Positions 1-12,303 of a stretch of DNA of 64,000 nt are shown here, in pieces. Source of the DNA: Blattamonas nauphoetae (taxonomy: Eukaryota; Preaxostyla; Oxymonadida); contig JARBJD010000013.1 in NCBI GenBank assembly GCA_033064195.1, positions 1 through 64,000 on the forward strand, read 5' to 3'. The notes beneath the pieces are model-generated. The model worked only from the letters and a program-made list of their open reading frames with translations. It was not told where the DNA came from and did no database searches. Position 1 is the first letter of the stretch. Each line of letters begins with the position of its first letter. The position numbers were made by a program, and so were the translations under genes.

Positions 1-496
1 CACCTGGTACCACTCCCATTGAGCCTCCTTTTGATAAAGGTAATGTCAGTTTGGAGGTTGAGGTGTGTTCGAGAAAAAATGGTTTGATAGGACAGATCGT
101 TTTCCATAGGACGATAGGACAGGACAGGACAATTGTCCTCCCTCGATTTTCTTGTTGAATTGTGACGCAAGTATTGAGGAGACGTCAAATATCTTCCATG
201 TCCTATGGTTTGCGATTCAGAATTGTCCTATCGTGTCCTATGAGGAATGGGCTGATCGACCGCTTTGGACAAATTGCGATTTTAGTCAAATTGTTGTGAA
301 AAATACTTATAAAATGATTCTGAAACAGAAAATGTGTATTATTGTCTCCTTTCTCCTCATTTTTCGTTTTAGGTTTTCACTGACAGACAAAGCGGGAGAC
401 CGGTTCAATTCCTGTCATCAGCACTTTTATCAAATTGTCCTCCTCTTTTGGCTGTCCGATGATGTCCTGCCTATAGGACATGCCGACCCATGGTAA
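1..496. other. Non-coding flank with GGACA/TGTCC-rich inverted repeats
   Basis: No convincing gene is seen. The stretch is rich in GGACA and TGTCC words. Positions ~107-130 and ~224-243 form an imperfect inverted repeat (CATAGGAC..GATAGGACA against its reverse complement), and further GGACA words lie near 61-100 and 460-480. This could be the remains of a small inverted-repeat element. No target duplication was found. Confidence 0.35.
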
Positions 497-706
497 CAGC
501 TGTCAATGATACCATCTTCCTTGAGTTCGGAGGAATGAGCAAGACCTGTTTGACAGCGAAGTGGCGTATCATTCGTTGGACCAAGCGGTTATGCAGGGAA
601 GTATCTTTGATTCAATGCCGATACATTCAAAAGACGCCCACTGCAAATATCAAATTGAAATGACGCTCAGCGATCATGTTCTCAGCCCCAATGATGATAA
701 CTATGG

Positions 707-1087
707 CATAAATCCGACCCATGCCCCCTCCAATATTTTAACAGTTGCTTTATTTAATACCATTTCACGATTTTTTCGTTATTATTTTGGATTTGAGACC
801 GGGTTTTGGAGATATGATTCATCTACACTTCATTCCTTTTCCAGACACTTTTCATTATATCGGATAGTTCTTCACGGCGCTCAAGAGGCAGGGGGCTGTG
901 AACAATTAATTCTCAAAAGTACCATAGAAAAAGGATCTTTGTGAAAGTGTTGAAACAAATAATGGGCTGGATCGGCCAAAAGGGCCACTTTTCCCCTCAA
1001 AATCACTAAATTTTATCAAAAGTGTGTTTAAGAATAAAATCCAGACATATTTGAAATTTTAGTGAGGGGCACGGGGTATGATTATAT
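707..1087. mobile_element. 381-bp MITE in copy A, 8-bp target duplication
   Basis: The insertion interrupts the reading of copy A exactly where the two intact paralogues are continuous. It is flanked by an 8-bp direct repeat, AACTATGG, at 699-706 and 1088-1095. The two ends are imperfect inverted repeats of about 20-24 bp (left GACCCATGCCCCCTC, right end reversed ACCCCGTGCCCCTC). It is AT-rich inside with no coding capacity. An 8-bp duplication is what hAT-type transposases make, so a non-autonomous hAT relative is likely. Its ends do not match those of the hAT element at 7961-10868. Confidence 0.75.
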
Positions 1088-1972
1088 AACTATGGTCTGA
1101 CTGGTCTTGGAACTATTGTGGTTAAAGGCACCAGCTCCGCCGAGATGCACCTTTGAACTCAAATCAGACATCGGCGTCTTTACATCTCCACCTCTCGCAC
1201 GCCTGGTGGGACAAAGAAGAACTATGTATTTCGTGTGGAGGAGTATGGGGTCTTGAATTGTCGACCTATTTTATCGTGTACCCTCTTCAGCTTCCCTCAA
1301 CCACAACCTTCACAAAAAACTGACGTCGAACTTGAAACCGAATGGGACCAAAAGTCAGCCGCTATCATCGTGAATAAAGGAGCTTTGTCACAGCCAACGT
1401 TTTGCTTGTTTATGATCCAGAACTTGGAGTTCTTATTCTCAACGATGTTAACATCACAAAAACCAAAATCTCTTTATCGAATGTATTCCACAACTCTCAC
1501 CAGCTTGTCCCGAAAGGAATTGTCTGTCTGATACCGAATTCTTCAGCAAACACACTCAACATCACGATTATTGATGCAGGAAGAACTATTATGGATTTCG
1601 GACGGAATTGGATTGGAATCGATCGAATTTCGATATCAATTTCGAAGTGTTCTTACGATGCTGCTGATTTTTTTCAGTTGCATAAACTGAACAAGACGGA
1701 CTTCTCAACCTCTCAAATCTGCCTTCATCTTCCCCAGAGTCGAGCTCACTCGATCGGACTCAAAGTGGCCACCCAAACAGGCGGACAATCAGATGATCTT
1801 GGCAATTATCTCCTTGCAACTTTCATCTCCAGGCAAAACAATCTGAACGTCAAGCTCTCCGCCATCTGAAAGTGAGCATCGCCCCGCTATCACGAAGACA
1901 CCGACGACATCTTCGCTGGGACGAGGATGGTATGGTTTACAGAACGACGAAAGACTTTGGAGGAACAGCCAT

Positions 1973-4900
1973 GGACCGCCCTTCCAGTAGGTCCATTACG
2001 ACGGGGCCTCCTCTCAGCGACGAGATATGGTGTGATCAATTAAAAGAAGTTATTAATGGGTAGGCCTTTCAATTTCATTCAAATACATTTATGCCATCTC
2101 CTCATCGTTACTCATGGAAATATCTTTTCAATATCGATCCTTAACAAGTTGATGCTCCTTTGATGGTCAATCATATTATTGAGACCTCACTTCTGTCAAC
2201 AAATATTTGCCTTTCTCTCAGCACAACCCACAACCCACCTCCCATGACACGCTAGTTAACAATAGTAGCTCACGGATCTCGTATCCAGACATTTTGTCAA
2301 CGAAGGGCTCTACTCGAAACCTAGTTGGAGCAGATTGATCCTCGAATCGTTCACCAACTCCAGATGTAGTTATTTGCTCAGTGTCTCTTCGATTTGGTGA
2401 GTACTGTCGAATTAGTGTTCGTCACGGGTGCGAAGGTTAGTTGTACAAGATATCGCACACTTCACCAACCGGACTCAGAGTCCAGAACACAGACAGAATA
2501 GGAGGCAACCCTACGATGAGGAGACAGGAATACGCATCAACGATATGAAAGGACGATAAACCGGCGAATGTTATCAGACTGGATCCCTCCAGTCGGACTG
2601 GTCTGAACTTGCCGATCCTTCGGAGGAAGAACCCTCAACAATTTCAATTATCTTCACCTGAAGACAGCCGGGCTTTCATCCAAGTTGTCCGTACAGACAG
2701 GGTAAGAAGAATATGAGGGTGAACTCAGCTATCGATCATGTGTGGGACTCATGTGTCCCTCTCACCAGCGACTTCGATCGACACAATGACGTGGTAAAGT
2801 CCAGTACCATCATGCAATGAACAAACTCAAAAGGGAGGACAGAATCAGCGATGACAACGCACGATAAGCGAAGCCGAGATCCACAAAAATCAAGGTCCCA
2901 TCGATTCCGGGAGAGTGGTATTTAAACAAAGGCAAACCGTAAATAACCCTCCAAGCTGGAGCCCCCAAGCATCTATTAACTGTTGCCACTTCATCGTGAG
3001 TGCACTGTCGACGCAACAGGGATCCTCTATCCCGACTCCTCGATAATTCCGACAACTTCAAAATTCCAAAATAGTGGACACAAATCGGCTTCATCCATCG
3101 ACATCTTGAAATATTCCCTCTTGAGTTCTCTCATGTTTTGAACACAACAGCGCCGCTCGTTTCTACAACTCTTCAAATTCCAACAATTGCAACATACATC
3201 TCTTTCGCTGACAAATTTAAGCATTTATGCCTCAACCAGTATAGGGAACGATCTTGTTGACGAGTATTACTATGAGGCGGACTACAACCAGTCGTAGCCG
3301 CATCTTCCATCACGGATTATCAAGATCACTGGGGTCAGCATTCTGCCTGAATATACATCAAAACACCATCTCCGAGTTTCTAATCGAGAATTGTTCGAAA
3401 CTGGAGATTTGTATGCCGGCACAAAACAGCTCTCGGTGCAAGCTTATCATCGACTCTGAGGTGTCAGTCTGACCCTAACAACTTCAACTCGCATTGCTAT
3501 TCCGAAAACGAATGTAATTACGTTCCTTTATGCGTTTGCCTTCAAAGACACTGTCAGTTACCCGCACCACAAAACAGCTCCGTCGAGAAAGGTGACGACA
3601 CTTGCGATTTCACCACCATTCATTCATCTCCGAGGGGCATTGACGATCATCAAACTCTGTGTCGCTTCCTTCTCTCCCAGAGGACACAACGACCATAACA
3701 TCGTCTGTCGCGAACTCACGAGCTCTCAGAGATTCGGCTGTATGTCTCGACAACAGTCTGAAATTCACCATCTCCAAGTTTGGTGTTGACAGATGTTGCA
3801 AATCTGAGACAACTCTGTCGAACAAGAAGGCAAATTTCGGAACCCAACATCGAATTAGTTCTCTCACATCCCGAGGAAGCTCGGTTGAGAAATGAGACAA
3901 CTTCTGTACGATTTGGTACCCATTTGCTCCGTCTCCTATCCTTGCTTCGATGTTCCCCGACCATCCCTTTTCTTACGGCCTGAACGACAAACTCTGATGT
4001 GAACACAACAATCACCGATAGCCTCGCTGTCATCATTGCTGATGTATCCAGATAAACTAAGTTCACTATCGTATCTTCCTCCTGACTGTCGACGCCACAG
4101 ATGCAGTACTTGTCAAATGGACCGTGACAGAAACGAGATTGAGAACTGAAATGGTTCTTCACCTGGACAACTCGTTAAAGAAGAAAGGTCCGTCCGCAGC
4201 ACCAGCTCCGCCACGTTCAGTGTGAGTTTCATCCGCTGGGCAGAATTGGTCAGCGATGACATTGACATCTGTTCAGAACGATGTAGTAGAAACGCTTGGA
4301 ACATCGCTCAGCGAGAGAATTGTCGGTCAGCATCGATGAATGGATGGAGAATGTTGCAATCCATCCCAACCACAAAGATCTCCTCGGTTCAACCATAGTC
4401 GAGCTTGATATGTCCATGCAAGGCTCAACTGCAACGATGGCTCAATCGAGTTGACCATCGAAAAGGAGACAAGGTTACGACCGAGACACTCCATTGTGAA
4501 TGATAGTTACGGTGTCATTGTGAGTCAGCCTTGTTGTTCCTGATATAGTTCGGCGGAACGGACTTTCAACACCGCATTATTTGATGAGTGTGACATTGAT
4601 CGAACAGTTTCCTGAGGGAAACTCCACAGCGAGCATCTCAACAACTCCAGTCTCCACTGCTCGTCTGATTGGGATTGGCGCAGTATTGCGCTCTGATTGA
4701 CAGGAAGACAGGACTCTTCCATTCATATCTTCTGGATAGTTTCCATCACAGATGTTGGGAAGACGTCGATTGTGTTCACAATCGTTCAACACTAATGAAT
4801 TCTCATCCGAACACTTTTCACCACCGACAGCCTTGACTCGCGAACTTCATTCAGGTTTCCGGTTTATCCGCAGACATTGTCTCTCCATTTGTTCGAATCC

Positions 4901-6069
4901 AACGAAACTGTGTCGTACTCACACTTTCTGGTCGTGCCCTTCCCCCACACGACCACATCCTCAGCCCTGAGAACCCACCAGACCTGAAGGACTCTCACAG
5001 ATAGATGAATTGGTTCCTTGTCGACAGGATCGAGATTGTGGTCTGCTTCTCTCTCACTCGTCGATGGTCCTCTTCCAGAGTGTGGCCAGACGATCATCGC
5101 GACAGGATTCGAGGGTAGGAATGAAAATGGAAGATGTGCATGTAAATGGAGCCCTTCCGATCTTTTGACAACAAAGCTAGCTGTCATCATCAACAGCTCT
5201 CTGAATCCCGTTGCTCACCAGGGAAGGAGAGATACCGTTCAACTTAACTGGATCTTCAACGGTATTGACAACAGAATCGGGTCAATTGCTATGACTCGTG
5301 ATTCAGCAACAAATGTTATTCAAATGGAATATGGGACACACGCGATCAAATGATCATTGTGCACTCTACGAGCAAAGGGCAGTCTTTCACTAGAGGGAGA
5401 TCTGGGTATTCACAAAACTGTTTCTCATCTGATTATGATTCAGAGACCGAATGACTTCGAGAGCGAAGAACTCAAAATAGAGTTGACCAACACGACTGCA
5501 GGTACTGGAGGCGAGGTACTCCTCCGAAGTTGCCCGATCGAGGGTGGTGAAGGGGAAGCAGTCTATTCCGGGCACAACCTTCTTCTATCCGAAGACATTG
5601 CCACATTGAGTTCGTCACACTCACACGAAGGGTCATCCTTGCACTCTCTGTCACCTCGCCGCAAGCATTGTTCACAACTGTCCCGTCTTTCAGGCAGACC
5701 GGAACGTTTAGTGTGGAGTCGGAGTATCGTGTCTGAAGGAGCCGGCATCTTCAGTTCGGACACCGATCTTGTCTTCGAAGGGTCGAAGCAATCGGATGTT
5801 CATCATGACAAGTGGGGAGAGACAAGAAGACATGAGTGAGTGAGCACTTCGGCTGGTCACCGAATGGTCTTGCGCTCCAAACTCACTCAACCTTGTTCTA
5901 TTCTGTTTGGTGGCAGCAGCTTGTCGCTGGTCACGGCCTGCCTTCGCCATCACCACTATCAGTTGAGACTTCAGGCTTGTTTTCTTCCTTATTCATCCCT
6001 TTTTGGTCCTTTCGTCTCATCATGAGAGGAGCCCCAGGTTTCGTAATGGACCTACTGGAAGGGCGGTCC
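1973..6069. mobile_element. ~4.1-kb terminal-inverted-repeat element X inside copy A
   Basis: The left end (GGACCGCCCTTCCAGTAGG.. at 1973) recurs in inverted orientation at the right end (..CCTACTGGAAGGGCGGTCC, ending 6069). The similarity continues inward on both sides through a GGGCTCCTCTCAT-type sequence. The element sits in the copy A gene between 1967 and 6424, together with the smaller element Y. No transposase or other recognisable protein was found between the ends. Family and target-site duplication are unresolved: the copy A sequence does not give a clean duplication at 1968/6424. Confidence 0.6.
2066..6020. other. Interior of element X: no intact gene, possible decayed surface-protein sequence
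   Basis: About 4 kb without a supportable gene. All open stretches are short and uneven in composition. Between ~5600 and 5780 the plus strand can be read as pieces resembling the beta-sandwich modules of the large gene at 7028-16608 (for example GTFSVESEYRV followed by a DLVFEG-like stretch). The interior may therefore include badly eroded host surface-protein sequence. This is a weak impression and no function is assigned. Confidence 0.3.
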
Positions 6070-6422
6070 TTTACAGAAACCAGGGCTCCTCTCATCTAAT
6101 AGTCTGCCACACCCACAGGTTTTCTTCTCCAATGGGAATTGGAGTTTCTTTTGCCTCTTTGCTCCTTCTCCCGGTCTTTGACCAGAACCAGGTGCTCACC
6201 GAGAGGTGGCAACTGGGAATATTATGGGAGAGCCTCTTGAACTCAAAGAGAGAACTCGTACAAGTTCCTACACTTCTCTCTTTACTCTTGATTTGTTTCT
6301 CGGTTCACGACCGAGAAAGATTTCATTTGAATGTTCATTATTACAGGCCTACCCATTAATAACTTATTCTTATAATTGATCACACCATATCTCGTCATGA
6401 GAGGAGCCCTGGTTTCTGTAAA
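6070..6422. mobile_element. 353-bp MITE-like element Y, adjoining element X
   Basis: The element begins TTTACAGAAACCAGGGCTCC at 6070 and ends with the reverse complement at 6422. The terminal inverted repeat is perfect for 26 bp. Its right end, read inward, continues through GACGAGATATGGTGTGATC and a GTTATTAATGGGTAGGCC block. That sequence also occurs near 2010-2065 at the left end of element X. X and Y are therefore relatives, placed head to tail or derived from one larger element. No coding capacity. Confidence 0.6.
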
Positions 6423-6617
6423 ATAAGCAATCTGGACAAACAAACTTTGCTGTGGCAGCTGTGCCGAGGGGGAACGTGGGGATCAGTGGGGAGTACACAG
6501 TGAAGATGGAGTTCGGGGACGAGGTGAGATATGTCGGGTGTTTGTATTCTGGAGCACGAAACACCGCTGCCTTCACAACACTTGCTCTTCTCCTCGCTGT
6601 GCTGCTTGGATTCTGAG

Positions 6618-6755
6618 ACTCTCGCACCGGGAACTCCATGTCTTATTTGGGATGTTGTGTTCCACTCTCTACTTGCAGGAAGGTCGGAGATATGTCAATA
6701 GAACTATCTTTTCTTATGCACCTCTTTCATTTCTGTGATCCATCATTTTTCGTCA
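6618..6755 (+). pseudogene. Remnant of the 5' part of a helical-repeat gene (copy A)
   Basis: This stretch follows the copy A stop codon directly. It matches the spacer and first ~120 bases downstream of the intact surface-protein genes at 19459-19600 and 29604-29745, where a ~1,000-residue helical-repeat protein starts. Matching words include the GGGAACTCCA spacer, TTGCAGGAAGG, and TTTCATTTCTGTGATCCAT. Similarity stops near 6755, so only the very beginning of that gene is left. It shows that copy A was once the same two-gene arrangement as blocks B and C. Confidence 0.75.
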
Positions 6756-7960
6756 TCTACGGGCCGATCACAAAGAGAAAACGCAACTGCTCGAAAATTC
6801 GTGTGTCAGAGTGAATCGAGGTTTTTATTCACGTTGTTTTCATCAGAATTTGACACAAAAAGACAGAATAGAGAAGACGGAAGAACTATAACAATCGTAT
6901 TTGATCCACAAAAACTCAAGAAGAGTGAGTGAGACACACGTAGTCAAGATGTCATCTCGTGAACGACAAAACAGAAGCTAATTTTCAAAAGAAACAAAAG
7001 ACAGATCAAAAACCAGCTTTGTGAGAGTTAGCTGGCTGTCGATGAAAGAGCGCTGTTCGACACAACGAGGAGCTGGCAGTTGTTGAACGTGGACCCTCTG
7101 CGGTTGACAGACGGAACGAGAGCACCTCGCTCGATGGCCAAGCCGACCAGCGACGCCGATGTTGGGTATGCCACTTTTCGGCGGGTGTCCAAAAGAGCGA
7201 AGCCAGCCTCGTTTCGCGCGAACGACGCTGACGACGATGTTGTTGCCTCGAACCACGAGCCAGTCAGGGTCAGCGACGACGGACGAGATGGAAGAGTGAC
7301 GACGACACCGCCCAGTTTGGTGGACGGCGGAAGGGCACAGTTCAGGAACAGACACTCGGTGAGAAGGAGGGCATACGAGGAGGACGGCGAGGAGAGGTGG
7401 ACGTGCAGAGCGGGACTCAGCTTCTGGCCAGACGAATCTGTGCCTCCACAATTCTCGAAAACGGAAGACGCGATCGATGTTGATGTTTGGGCTGAGTTGA
7501 CGTCGAAGAGAGGAATGCGAAGAGAAGAGGCGGATTGGAGGGCGTTGCAGTTGAGGAACGACGAGTCGGAGAGAGAGAAGGAAGACGATGCTGACGACGA
7601 AGAGAAGTCAACGAGACACGTGTTGGTTGTCTTCACGTTTTTCATCTTCATTCTCGTAAGTTGCATGCTGATCGTGTTTGATCCACTTTCACATGTGATC
7701 AGTTTCGTTCCATTTGCGAACGTCATTCCGTTCATATCAACTTCGTTTCCAACCATCGACCCGCTGGACAGGCTGGCGAGACCAACATCCACACTTTCTG
7801 AGCTCGATTTGATTTCGACGCGTTCAACGAACAATGAACCACTTCCATGCACAACAAACAGAGGGCGATATGTGGCGAGAGAGAATCGGAACGAGGAGAG
7901 CGACAGAGCCAAGTCACGGATCTCAACTTCTCCTCCAGCAATCTCAATCGCCCCTGCCTG

Positions 7961-10868
7961 CAAGGCAGATCCAACCACTGTCCTGACCATATTTCGTCTT
8001 TTCTCTGTCACATTCAGAATTCTTTCCACTGCGTATGCGTGATCTCAACTGTGGTCAAAGTTGAAATCTCTTCACATCACATTTGCCGTTCAGTGCTTTT
8101 TTTTCATTCTTCATTCCACAACTCGATTGGGGAGGTCTGACCAACTCGCGATATCTCCTTATCCAATGAGGAAAAGTCGGCAGCAAACAGTTCAGAAGTC
8201 TAACACTGAATATTTCCAATCCTGTCGATTCGACACGCCGGTTCAATCAGCGAATCAATAGTTCCGCTGGAATACGAATCAATCAGACAAATAAAGCAAG
8301 TAAAGTCAACCATACCCTTCTTCGGATACGACTGAATGTACATCAAGATAGATGAGGACGGTTACCCATGTTATGTTGTTCCGAATCGACTTTGAGACGC
8401 AACACGAGCGTCCCCACATTCGATCTCATTTTCATTCGCAGGTGTTGTTTGATCGACCATCGAAACATGATTGTTTCCGCATTGGGATAATTCATAGGAT
8501 GAAGGGATCGTTCTTGAATTATTGTGCTTAGTCATTCATTTTTGATTCTTCACATTCATGTCGAAAAATTTGTGGCAAATAACGAATTCTAATGTTTCAA
8601 AATAATGGAAGCGTCAATCAACAAATGAACAAAGTCGTGACAATGGTTGTTATTCCGCCTTACCCAATGTGGATTGAAAGCTGTTCAACATTGAAAGAGC
8701 AGTCGGTTCAGTTGGATCGTCTCGTAAAAATGAGTTTCACCTGAAGTAGTTTGTAGAAGAGTTTTTCGGACGATAGGGAATTTTTACGAAGGTCTGCAGT
8801 TTCTGTTGTCAAGGGTTCAGCACTCAAAATATGAGGTTGGGTATTCTGGAGTAGAAGTCGTGACTCTACACGTTGGTCGGAAATGGCGTTCCTTAGATCA
8901 TCCTTTGTCTCCGTAGGTGGCTGAACGTCCTTTCAACATCACATGTCGTCCATGGTAGCACAAGAAGAACTCGAAGGAATAATTTGGTTTGGGGCGGGGC
9001 TATTGATGAGGATTCAGAGAGGAATGATGATAAGCACTTCATTGATGAGTATCGATTAAGATCAGGATACTTTGTACAGAAGTTGAGATAATAATGGATT
9101 GATGGGCCGTCGGGAAAGAGTGGCGTCGGTCGTCCTTGGTCGATGATGTCGCAGAGGAGGAGTGAAGTGTTTCGCTTTTCGAAATGATTTTCGAGGCTGA
9201 GACAGCGTATTGGCGCGAATCCACATATCAGAGACGTTAATCCAGCTGCTGGAAAATACCGGTCAAAAAATGAGGTAAATGACCTAATGAGAACCTCCAA
9301 TTCATGGTAAATCGTAATATACTCCTCTTTGTGAAGAGGTGGAAGATACTTTTGTGAAGAGAGAGAATCAATGGCATCGCTAATAAGAAGATATGGATCG
9401 ATGTGTGAATGTATGGATTCTCTGGTATGTTGAAGAAGTGAATCGACTGAAACGAAATTGAGGTCGGCTGACTGCAGAGCTTTGCAGAGGAGATAGCCAG
9501 GTTTGAAGATCAGAACAGTTAAAAAAAGGCGAAGATATGAGGCAGGTCCAAAGCAATGAGCAAATTGACGTGTTTGGGGATCGGTTGCAAGGCGAGTGAG
9601 GTCGAATAATGATTGAAAGTGCTTCAACACGGTAGAAGCTGTTATGTAGAGGGTGAACCAGCGAGAAGCAACAGAATATGGGATCAATTGTTTGTCACCT
9701 CCATTTTGGGCTTGAATTTCACCGAGATGTTGTTTTCGAGATTGTGATCGGTTGATATGTACGGCAAAAGAATGATACGACGTTAGAAGTCTCTGTATGA
9801 CAGAGAGAGGAGCCACAGAGAGTGTGTGAATGAGCACGAGTTGGAGACGGTGAGACGAACAATGAAGAGGGATTATGTAGGACCATTGATTGAGGAGACG
9901 GCCCCAGAGACCATTTCCCAACCCAGTCATAGTAGATTCGCCATCAGTTCCGATTCCAACTAATGAGTTTGCGGGAAGATCGAACTCATCGAAAAGACTG
10001 TTAACCAAATCGAAGTGAGCTCTTCCATCTGCTTCTTTCAATAGTGGGCGAATTGATAGTAGCATAGAAAATGGTTGATTGTTGTCATTCAATACACGAA
10101 GGTGACAAGCGATTTGTTTCGTTCCTGTGCTGTCGGTGGTTCCATCAAGCAGAAAGCTGAATGGAAAATTGGATGTTAGGTAAATTTGAAGTCGAGTAGT
10201 CTGTGAAGAACACCATTTATCGACCACATGCCAGTATACCCTTGGACTGGTCAGAGCTGATGAAAAAAATTTGTGGGACATTCGTCCGGGAGTCGAGAAG
10301 TTGACAAAGAGAAGGAAATCTTGTTGCTGGAAGAATAGACGAGGCAATGTACGAAGCAGCGGCGATTCTGTTTTGGTAGATAACATTCTTGAACTCCTCC
10401 GGACAGGCGACCATTTCTTGATCAGTATCACTACATACCAACTCACTGTCGGAAAAACTGGTTCTGTGTTGAACTGACATGCAATGCCGCATAAAATCCG
10501 ACCACGAAATGTTTTTGGCAGGCTGAGAAATGTACGTTTTGTGCCGAGTACCAAAGCGTCCATGCACAGAGATACAGTGAGTACAGAACAATCCCACTTC
10601 AGAGATGGACAATATATTCCTTATTTGATTCGGGTAGAGTGTGTAGTATTTTTTAACAAACATCTGAAGAGTGTGAAGTTCGTCTGAAGAACAAAATCGT
10701 GGAATTTGTTGCGTTTGGTTTGTTGGGCTGAATTGGACGAGCGGAGGGAGTGGATGAGAGGGAGAAACAGTCTGCGACCAGAGTTTCGTGAACATTTGGC
10801 GAAAATAAGGAAACCGAGTGATCAAAAAAAAATGAAATATGGTCAGGACAGTGGTTGGATCTGCCCTG
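7961..10868 (-). mobile_element. hAT-family DNA transposon, 2,908 bp
   Basis: The terminal inverted repeats begin CARGGCAGATCCAACCACTG and match at 34 of 35 positions (left CAAGG.., right CAGGG..). They are flanked by a perfect 8-bp target duplication, CCTGCCTG, at 7953-7960 and 10869-10876. This is the classical hAT signature. The element carries a minus-strand transposase (8893-10795). Positions 7996-8890 appear non-coding apart from the lost transposase C-terminus. The element lies inside the large surface-protein gene and keeps that gene's frame modulo 3. The almost identical ends suggest a fairly recent insertion, while the transposase has frame changes. Confidence 0.93.
8893..10795 (-). 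pseudogene. hAT transposase, frame-disrupted
   Basis: This is a cut-and-paste DDE transposase of the hAT superfamily. From an ATG at 10795 the N-terminus shows a BED/TTF-like zinc-binding pattern (CTHC followed ~27 residues on by HCMSVQH). The RNase H-like core follows, with FLLDGTTDSTG and GIGTDGES as likely first and second acidic positions. The C-terminal hAT dimerisation motif is LPWTTCDVERTFSHLRR, where the E of ER-x-FS is the third catalytic residue in the family. Two frame changes are seen. One is at a T7 run near 10265-10275, between the N-terminal part and KFFSSALTSPRVYW. The other is just before 8893, after which the usual C-terminus (LRNAISDQRVESRLLLQN) continues in another frame. 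Without these it would be about 690 residues, a normal hAT length. It is probably inactive unless the indels are assembly errors. Confidence 0.88.
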
Positions 10869-12303
10869 CCTGCCTGTGCTGGCCCTGAGCAGGACAGTGT
10901 GTTCTCGACCACCAGAGTGGAGTGGAATCCAGGTGAAGATTGGATGTGAGCGATAGAACCGCCGACTTGAAGACATTCCCCAAACTCTCCTTCCCTTCCT
11001 GGATCTAAAGAATACTCCATTCTGAAGACGATTGCACACACGCCTTCCAAGCAACAGAAAGCGTTCCGCATGGAATCTGTGCCTCTCCACATTCTGAGCC
11101 GTTGGTGTTTCCTCCTTTCTGCACAACCATGTTCATCCCTTCCTCTCTCGGTTCTCCAGTTGTGAAACTCAATCCATCAGCAACAACACGCATTCCTGTT
11201 GGTCCTTTGACAAACTTCTCGAAAATGTATGTTGACAGATATTGAAACTCGGAAGAGGGAAAGACGATCTGTTCTGAGATTCCGTGTGTGTCGGAATCGA
11301 ATGTGAAGGCGAGTGTTTCGGTGAAGCCAACAAATTGAGCGATGAACGTCGCTCCTTTCGGCAGATTCGAGCCTGTCACTTCAACCACTCCAATTGTGTG
11401 CTGGACGTTTGTGAATCTGAACACTGCTGTCTTCACACTGCCTGTCTTTGGCACTTTGAACGATCCAGCCCCGATCTTTGACAGAAGTCCTGTCTCCCAA
11501 TTCGAGACGACGTAAGTCGCTCCTTCAATCAGACCACTCGCTGGGAACGAGAAGTACGTTGTAGACGCAAAAAACGTCTGGTCGAAACTGAGATCGTTGA
11601 AGTCGTTTGAACTGGACGAGGATGAGGTGCATTGGAAGGTGATGCTGAAATTTTTGTTGACTGGGAAGTTCTCCCCAGCGAGGACGACTGTGGGATCCTC
11701 GCCGTCTGAAGAGAGGCTGCACGTGACGGAGTTGAGACGAGGAGGAGCATCTGGGAATGTCAATCCAGTGTCTGTCGGCAATTGGATGATTGAGTCATAC
11801 GGGCTGATCGATTGAATTGTGTAGATTTCACCAAACTTGAACTGATCCGATCCATGAACTTTCATTCGGCCTGTGAACCTCCCGTTTTCCAGATTCACAG
11901 CAATATTGGCCGGACGATCCTCGGAATCTGTGAGGGCGATGGTGTACGTCTTGTCGTTTGGAACATTCGAGATCACTCCAGTGAAAATGGCATAGTCAGC
12001 ATCAGCCTCATCCAGAATCGGATCTTTGTACGACAGCGTCGGTTTGGGTGGTGTTTGAAACGTACTAAAGTTCAACAAAGCGGTGTGTGTCGAGTCGATG
12101 TCACTCACAACAGAGTCAATTGAGTATGTGCGAGCGAGCTCGAAGGGTTGGTTCAGAACACTGAATTCGTGGCTTTGGAATGAAACTCCATCGACATGAT
12201 AAACGCGGAATTCTTGTCCATTTGCATTGACAAGCCAGACGGTATCTTTCTTATCGGCATGCTCGATGATGAAGTCGAGATAGAAAGATGTGTTTGTGTT
12301 ATA

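Larger units (their letters stand above)
497..6617 (+). pseudogene. Copy A: decayed GPI-anchor-like surface protein gene, split by two insertions
   Basis: Nucleotide similarity to the intact genes at 18046-19458 and 28188-29603 begins near 497-502, inside the signal-peptide region. It runs to 706, resumes at 1088, continues to ~1967 and resumes again at ~6424 through the C-terminal hydrophobic tail and stop at 6617. The first gap is a 381-bp MITE. The second is a compound inverted-repeat element. The start codon and first codons of the paralogues are missing, and the remaining exonic sequence carries several small frame changes, for example around 550-600, 1150 and 1310. The 3' part (6424-6617) is much closer to the intact genes than the 5' part. 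That suggests either uneven decay or partial gene conversion. It is a host-gene relic and probably makes no protein. Confidence 0.85.

Noticed and set aside
380-425. tRNA-like T-arm (GGTTCAATTCC)
   Set aside because: The flanking sequence does not fold into an acceptor, D and anticodon arm, and the T-stem has a mismatch.
1973-6069. Element X as a Polinton or other virus-like element
   Set aside because: The length is ~4.1 kb and no polymerase, integrase or capsid-type protein is recognisable. Only inverted ends are seen, so it is left as an unclassified DNA element.
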